64,000 bases of DNA, from contig DASWJS010000014.1 in the NCBI GenBank assembly GCA_036397035.1, positions 79,123 through 143,122 on the forward strand, given 5' to 3'. Below, one piece after another: positions 59,284 through 64,000 of this stretch. A program made the position numbers and the translations under genes. The DNA is from DASWJS01 sp036397035. GTDB taxonomy: Bacteria; Actinomycetota; AC-67. The notes under the pieces are model-generated. The model ran no database searches and was not told the DNA's origin. It saw nothing but the letters and a program-made list of their open reading frames with translations. The stretch's first letter is position 1; each line of letters starts with the position of its first letter.

Positions 59284-62200
59284 TCAGGTGTGCTGCGGGG
59301 GGATCAAGGACAGACCCAACGGGAACCCGGGGTTGCGCGCGTAGAACCCCACGTCGTCGAAGAGCGCCTTACCGCTGTTCGTGTCCCCGATTACGCGCAG
59401 CGAGATCTTCGCCTCGACGGCGTAGGCTGGCGCGTAGGCGTCGAAGCTGATCTGCACCCACTCGCCAGTCGCGATGTTGCCCGCAGGCGTCGTCGCCGAG
59501 CTGATTGTCGGGATCGCTAGCGCGCACTCGTACGTCGGCCCCCGGCTTCCGTCGGACCAACGGGGCCCGTACCAGCAGATGTCCACCTTCACCTGGGAGT
59601 GGTCGATCGTATCGTCGGTGAGCATCCCCCGCGCGTAGAACTCGTGAGTCCAGCCCGGGGTGATCTCCCGGAAGGTCGAAGCCCGGACCTCCTTGCCCGC
59701 CTCGGTGCACCACAGACGGAGAGACCGCGCCCCGTGTGTCCCGGGAGTGAACTGAGTAGTCGAGGAGTAGTTGCGCCCGGAGTCCACGCAATCCCCACCG
59801 ATCGCCCACTTCTTGGGTTCATGGAAGGAGGAATCCCAGGCTTCGAACTCTCCGTTGCGAGGACTCGACCGGATGGCACGCCAGGCGTTGAAGATGCCAC
59901 AGTCCGAGCCGCCGCATACGGCCGTGTCGCGGTCGCCATTGAAGCGCAAAGCGTTGTAAGTAGGAGAGCGCGGGAAACCCATCGAGCGCATGATCTGCGC
60001 GAGCCCTGAAACGTGGGGGGTCGCGAGTGAGGTGCCTGCCAGATTGTCGTAGAATCCACCTGATCCCCAAACTGGAATCTTTACCCCTGGTGCCGAGACA
60101 TCTACAAACGTTGGTACGGAGGCACCGACCCCAGAGAAGCTGCTGTTCCCAGTCTTGCCGTGGGCGGCAACAGCGATCGTAAGGGGACAGTCACCCGGAT
60201 AGATCCGATAGGGAGCATCGGGATTGGGCGCCGCGCTCACGACAGTGACGCCGTCAAGCCACAGTTCCCTAATACCCTCGCACGACTTGTCGGGAACGGA
60301 GTTCCCGTACGAAATGGTCGCGACGGAGGCTCCCTGGCTCCGCGCCGTACGAAACCAATGGTCCATTGAGTAGATGTGGTTCGTAGCGCATATAGAGGTA
60401 TCAGTATGAACGACTGGGAACAGGCCTCCGTTCCAACTAGCACCGGCGAGCCGCAGATTATTGTCCGCCAGCGCATTGATGCCAGCAACCCAGGTTCCGT
60501 GCTCATCGCGCTGGGGCGGGTTTCCCGAGTTAGGTCTGTAGCAGCGCGAATCGGCATTTGCCGCCGTGGGTTGGTCCACGGTGAGGTCGTAACCTGGCAG
60601 CACTTTCCCGTTGAGGTCCGGAATCGTGCCATTGATCCCCGTATCGATGACCCCGAGGTTCACAGCCCGTGAGCCAAACATTCCATCGAGGGGCGACGAG
60701 CCGTTCAGGACATAGTCGGCGACTGCCCATGCATGCGCCGCTCGGATGCCATACTTGCCCTTCATGTTCCACTGCTCATCCCATTGCGAGTCGTTGGGCG
60801 TCTTGTATGCGGTCGAACCTCCAACGCCCGCTAGCTCGATACGCTCTGTCCGGCCATCGACGGCAAGATCGGCTACGGCCTCATGCTCCTCGCCGACCGG
60901 CACCTCGACGTAGTACCAGCGGTCGATCCCGAGTTCTTGCTCACTTTCGTCAAAGGGCGGGCTGGAACTGTACCAATAGTCCAGGGCGTACGCGGCGTGG
61001 TCCGCGGCAACGTCAGCCATGTCGTAGCCCTCGGCAACCTTCACGTGTATCCTGCCCTCTTCGTAGTCGGCGACGTCGTCGATGACGCGGGGCGGGTCGT
61101 AGTTCTCCCACTCTTCTTCGGGATCGTCGAATGCGACGACCCACTCCCCCGTGCGCACGGCGTTCTCCTCCGCCAGCTCCTCGGCGAAGGACGGGTAGGG
61201 CGGGTCTTCGGTGAAGCGCGGCAGGTCCAGATACTCCTGATAGGGCCCGATCGGATCGACGTAGGCCGACGACGGGCCCTGGCACGTTGCCGGGTTCGCG
61301 ACCGTCGCCGAGTCGACGCACGGCGGCGCGGCGGAAACCGTCGGCATACGAAGGATCGCCGTCGATTCGCGCTTGGCCTGCAGCGGGACCTCGACGCTCA
61401 CGTCGCCGTAGGGGACCGACATGGGGACGCTCGCATACTGGATCGGCTGGTGGATCCAGTTGTCAAGGATCGCCTCGAACTCGGTGGAGACCGAGACTAG
61501 CGTGACGGGCGTCGTGAACGTGCCGCCGAGGTTGTCCTGCCAGAGCACCTCCGCGCCGCTCAGAGGGACAGAGCGGGTGAAGGGCACAGTGAACCCGCCG
61601 TGCTCGGAGGAGCGGACGAGCAGGCCCTCGCGGCTGAGATCGACCCCGACATCGTCGAAAACGATCGAGCACGTCGCCGGGCAGGACAGCGCGGCGGGCA
61701 CCGGCTCGGTGTGATCGCCGATCGTCGCCTCGATGGGCGAGCGTTCGACGCTGATGACCCGGAACGTCCAGTCCAGCGTCCCTGTGTTGCCGGCCTTGTC
61801 GTCGATGGCGGCGGTGACCGCATACGCGCGATCGACGTCCAGGTTCGCGAGCGGCGTCGAAATCTTGCCGCCCAGGTAGGTAGTGGGGGCGACCTGACCG
61901 TCCAGCGTCAGCGAACCAGACGTCATGTCCACACTCGAGCGATCGTCGGCGACTGCCACGTCCAACACGAAGGTTCGCCACAGCGTGTTTGCCTCGTCCG
62001 CCGGTCGAGGAGAGGAGAGCGTCGGCTCGACGGTGTCGACCGTCAGGCTCAAAGTCGAGGGCACGCGAACGTTGTTGCCGGCGTCGGTGGCCGTCAGGTG
62101 CGCGGTGTAGTAGCCGTCGGGAACGACCGCGCCGGATGTGTCGGTGCCGTCCCACGTGTATGACACGTTGCCGCCGCCGGAGGCGCTGCGAATCACGGTC

Positions 62201-64000
62201 GAGCCCTGTTTGATCTGGAGCGTCCAGGAGATCGGCGTCCAGTCGTCGGTCAAGGTCGCAGAGATGGTCGTTGAGTCCTTCACGCCGTCACCGTTCGGGC
62301 TGATGTAGGGATTCGACCGCACGAAGTTGCCGACGACCGGTCCGGTCGCGTCGTAGACCACGCCCACCGCGGCGCTCGCGGCGTTCCCGGCGAGGTCGCT
62401 CGCGTCAAGGGTTGCGGTGTAGGAGCCGTCGCCGTTGTTGTAGAAGGGCGCGTTCCACACGGCCGAGACCGAGGTACCCGAGCCCGCGAAAGTCTTGGAC
62501 CATGTTCCCTTGGCGACCCGGACGCTCCAGGACACCTGCTCGCTGAGGCCCGCGCTGAAGGTCGCGACGCTGGGCGTGGAGTTCGGGCCAACGCGCGACA
62601 CGTCGGAGGCGAAGCCGGAGATGACCGGCGCGAGCGTGTCCACGATCACCGTCCTGGTCGCGGTGTCGTTGACGTTGCCCGCCCCGTCGGTCGCAATCAG
62701 GCGCGCGGTGTAGGTGCCGTTTGCCACGACGGTGCCCGAGCTGTTCTTCCCGTCCCAGGTCCAGTCGAGGGCCGTGCCAGAGCCCGAGCCGGCGCGCACG
62801 AGCGATCCCGAGGCGCTTCGGACCTCGACGTCCCAGTCGATCGATGAGAAGTCGGCCAGCGTCGCGGTGAAGCGCACCGAGTCCTGCACCCCGATCGAGA
62901 CGCCGGGCGAGATGTGGGTCTGGCTGGCGGTGAAGGCGGAAACGATCGCCGGCGGCAACTGGTCGATCAGCGTCAGGGCTTGGCGGATGCGCGAGGAGGA
63001 AAAGCGCCCCGTCGTGCCGGTGCCGGTCAGGGCGGCCTTGGTGTCCAGTTGCTGGCCGGGGCTGGGCAGTAGGGTCATGGCCTTTTGAAGCGGCACGTAG
63101 GAGCCGCTTGCCGTCATCGGGGTCGCGGTGCCCGAGAGCCCGCTCAAGGAGGCCCCGACCTGGCCGGTGCCCGCGACGCGCTTGGCCGTCGCCTCGAAGC
63201 TGGCCGAGGTCTCGGGCACGAGGTTCTCCGGCGCGCGGAACGGGAAGTTCAGCACCTGGTTGTTGGCGCTCGCGTCGACCCCGGCGGTGACCGAGGGATA
63301 CCACCCGACGGTCTTCGCGATCCCGGCGGGGTCGGTGGTTGATTGCGCTACGACCAGTTCGGCGCTGAGCAGGTCCCCGCCGGCCCAGGGGCTCTGCTGG
63401 CTCGGGCCGTTGCAGTTGGGGTCGCAGGGGTTCGGGACCGTGACCGAGACGCGCACCTCGTAGGTCTGGCCGTTGAAAACGGTAAGCGGGGCCGAGGTGA
63501 GCGAGTAGGGGTTGGCGTCAAGGGTCGCATCGAAGGTGACCGCGCCGACCTCGGCGCCGGAGCTGTTGTGAAGGCCCACCCGCATCTTCTCCCCGAGGCC
63601 CGCCAGGGCACCCGTCGCGCGCAGGCGAACGACCGGCGCGGGATCGAAGTCGGCCGAAACGTGGGTGTAGAAGGCGGGCTCGTCCACGCGCGTGGCGACC
63701 TCGGTGAGGATCCCGGATTGCCGGGTGGCAAGGGGAACCCGGCCAACGGTCTTTTGAATCGTCCCCTGTTGGCGGATGCGCACCGTGGCCGAGCGGATGT
63801 CCAGCACGCCCGGGCTGGCGCCGTAGGGCGCAGCGCGGATGTGGTCAAGGGCCCGGTCCGAGGCGGGCCAGGTGATCGGGACGCTCAGCAGACTCCAGGC
63901 GGAGTGGCTGGAGTCAAGGGTCACGTAGCCGAACTCGGAGTCGTTGTCGTCCATCAGGTCGATGTACCAGCCGCCGGTGCCCACGGCGCCGGTCACGCGG
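59284..64000 (-). CDS. Giant S8 subtilase with Ig-like repeats (N-terminus outside window)
   Basis: At least 1,571 residues; the frame stays open to the right edge. The visible N-terminal 900 residues are beta-sandwich repeats, including three FlgD/CHU-type Ig modules with TYTWDGTDTSGAVVPDG-like cores (62150-62790). The S8 domain comes late: Asp in VNLGVIDTGINGT (near 60640), His in RDEHGTWVAGI (near 60495), Ser in LAGTSLATPHVSG (near 60030). A C-terminal carbohydrate-binding-like jelly roll of about 200 residues (NGEFEAWDSS onward, ending ALFDDVGFYARNPG) closes it. It is certainly exported. Placing the protease after long repeat arrays is uncommon. Confidence 0.9.
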   Translation of the reverse strand, partial: RVTGAVGTGGWYIDLMDDNDSEFGYVTLDSSHSAWSLLSVPITWPASDRALDHIRAAPYGASPGVLDIRSATVRIRQQGTIQKTVGRVPLATRQSGILTEVATRVDEPAFYTHVSADFDPAPVVRLRATGALAGLGEKMRVGLHNSSGAEVGAVTFDATLDANPYSLTSAPLTVFNGQTYEVRVSVTVPNPCDPNCNGPSQQSPWAGGDLLSAELVVAQSTTDPAGIAKTVGWYPSVTAGVDASANNQVLNFPFRAPENLVPETSASFEATAKRVAGTGQVGASLSGLSGTATPMTASGSYVPLQKAMTLLPSPGQQLDTKAALTGTGTTGRFSSSRIRQALTLIDQLPPAIVSAFTASQTHISPGVSIGVQDSVRFTATLADFSSIDWDVEVRSASGSLVRAGSGSGTALDWTWDGKNSSGTVVANGTYTARLIATDGAGNVNDTATRTVIVDTLAPVISGFASDVSRVGPNSTPSVATFSAGLSEQVSWSVRVAKGTWSKTFAGSGTSVSAVWNAPFYNNGDGSYTATLDASDLAGNAASAAVGVVYDATGPVVGNFVRSNPYISPNGDGVKDSTTISATLTDDWTPISWTLQIKQGSTVIRSASGGGNVSYTWDGTDTSGAVVPDGYYTAHLTATDAGNNVRVPSTLSLTVDTVEPTLSSPRPADEANTLWRTFVLDVAVADDRSSVDMTSGSLTLDGQVAPTTYLGGKISTPLANLDVDRAYAVTAAIDDKAGNTGTLDWTFRVISVERSPIEATIGDHTEPVPAALSCPATCSIVFDDVGVDLSREGLLVRSSEHGGFTVPFTRSVPLSGAEVLWQDNLGGTFTTPVTLVSVSTEFEAILDNWIHQPIQYASVPMSVPYGDVSVEVPLQAKRESTAILRMPTVSAAPPCVDSATVANPATCQGPSSAYVDPIGPYQEYLDLPRFTEDPPYPSFAEELAEENAVRTGEWVVAFDDPEEEWENYDPPRVIDDVADYEEGRIHVKVAEGYDMADVAADHAAYALDYWYSSSPPFDESEQELGIDRWYYVEVPVGEEHEAVADLAVDGRTERIELAGVGGSTAYKTPNDSQWDEQWNMKGKYGIRAAHAWAVADYVLNGSSPLDGMFGSRAVNLGVIDTGINGTIPDLNGKVLPGYDLTVDQPTAANADSRCYRPNSGNPPQRDEHGTWVAGINALADNNLRLAGASWNGGLFPVVHTDTSICATNHIYSMDHWFRTARSQGASVATISYGNSVPDKSCEGIRELWLDGVTVVSAAPNPDAPYRIYPGDCPLTIAVAAHGKTGNSSFSGVGASVPTFVDVSAPGVKIPVWGSGGFYDNLAGTSLATPHVSGLAQIMRSMGFPRSPTYNALRFNGDRDTAVCGGSDCGIFNAWRAIRSSPRNGEFEAWDSSFHEPKKWAIGGDCVDSGRNYSSTTQFTPGTHGARSLRLWCTEAGKEVRASTFREITPGWTHEFYARGMLTDDTIDHSQVKVDICWYGPRWSDGSRGPTYECALAIPTISSATTPAGNIATGEWVQISFDAYAPAYAVEAKISLRVIGDTNSGKALFDDVGFYARNPGFPLGLSLIPPQHT

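Overview
The window is about 70% G+C, with dense genes, many GTG starts and many ATGA/GTGA stop-start overlaps. Several features point to the phylum Actinomycetota: a 32-residue bS22-type ribosomal peptide beside an excisionase-type HTH gene, a NAD-dependent epimerase and a PlsC-like acyltransferase (compare the Rv0500A-Rv0502 block of mycobacteria), a rex-hem operon as in Streptomyces, proC and acuC nearby, and a DUF5667 protein next to an ECF sigma factor. The cytochrome bc complex is split and b6f-like, unlike the usual actinobacterial qcrCAB, so a deep-branching or uncultured lineage is more likely than a streptomycete or mycobacterium. The class cannot be fixed from sequence alone. No tRNA, rRNA, CRISPR array or insertion sequence was seen.

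Layout. 0-10.1 kb: a two-domain sulfotransferase (cut by the left edge) converges on a minus-strand run with tlpA-like lipoprotein, ccdA, resB, ccsB (System II cytochrome c maturation), a luciferase-family oxidoreductase, an SLC13-type permease and a fused ATP sulfurylase/APS kinase. Anion uptake, PAPS synthesis and PAPS-dependent sulfation therefore sit together. 10.2-15.8 kb: a second thioredoxin-like lipoprotein, then a menaquinol:cytochrome c reductase operon (small membrane protein, 2x[4Fe-4S] ferredoxin, b6-type cytochrome b, subunit IV, Rieske, diheme cytochrome c, membrane protein) with a perfect Rex-type palindrome upstream. 15.9-24.1 kb: a tetrapyrrole operon (rex, siroheme dehydrogenase, hemA, hemC, cobA-hemD fusion, hemB, hemL, spoU methyltransferase) whose promoter overlaps a second Rex palindrome. 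Both the bc complex and its haem supply may thus answer to NADH/NAD+.

24.1-34.5 kb: acyl-CoA ligase, a c-di-GMP-I riboswitch ahead of a secreted CAP protein, a TIM-barrel isomerase, a lone receiver domain, a LarA-type racemase, an ECF sigma factor with a DUF5667 partner, and a secreted anchored protein. 34.5-47.8 kb: the conserved actinobacterial block, interrupted by a SAM hydroxide adenosyltransferase and a Clp1-like kinase, followed by S9 peptidase, site-2-type protease, acuC, a vapBC pair with an apparently leaderless promoter, aldehyde dehydrogenase, GNAT and proC. 47.9-64 kb: exported and envelope proteins (penicillin-acylase family, M23 peptidase, RDD protein, histidine kinase, two S8 proteases, two paralogous lipoproteins) plus proline dehydrogenase.

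The most unusual non-coding element is at 57120-57434 on the minus strand. It has a promoter-like sequence, a 15-bp long-range closing stem, internal hairpins and a second 13-bp closing stem, and it matches no RNA class I can name.
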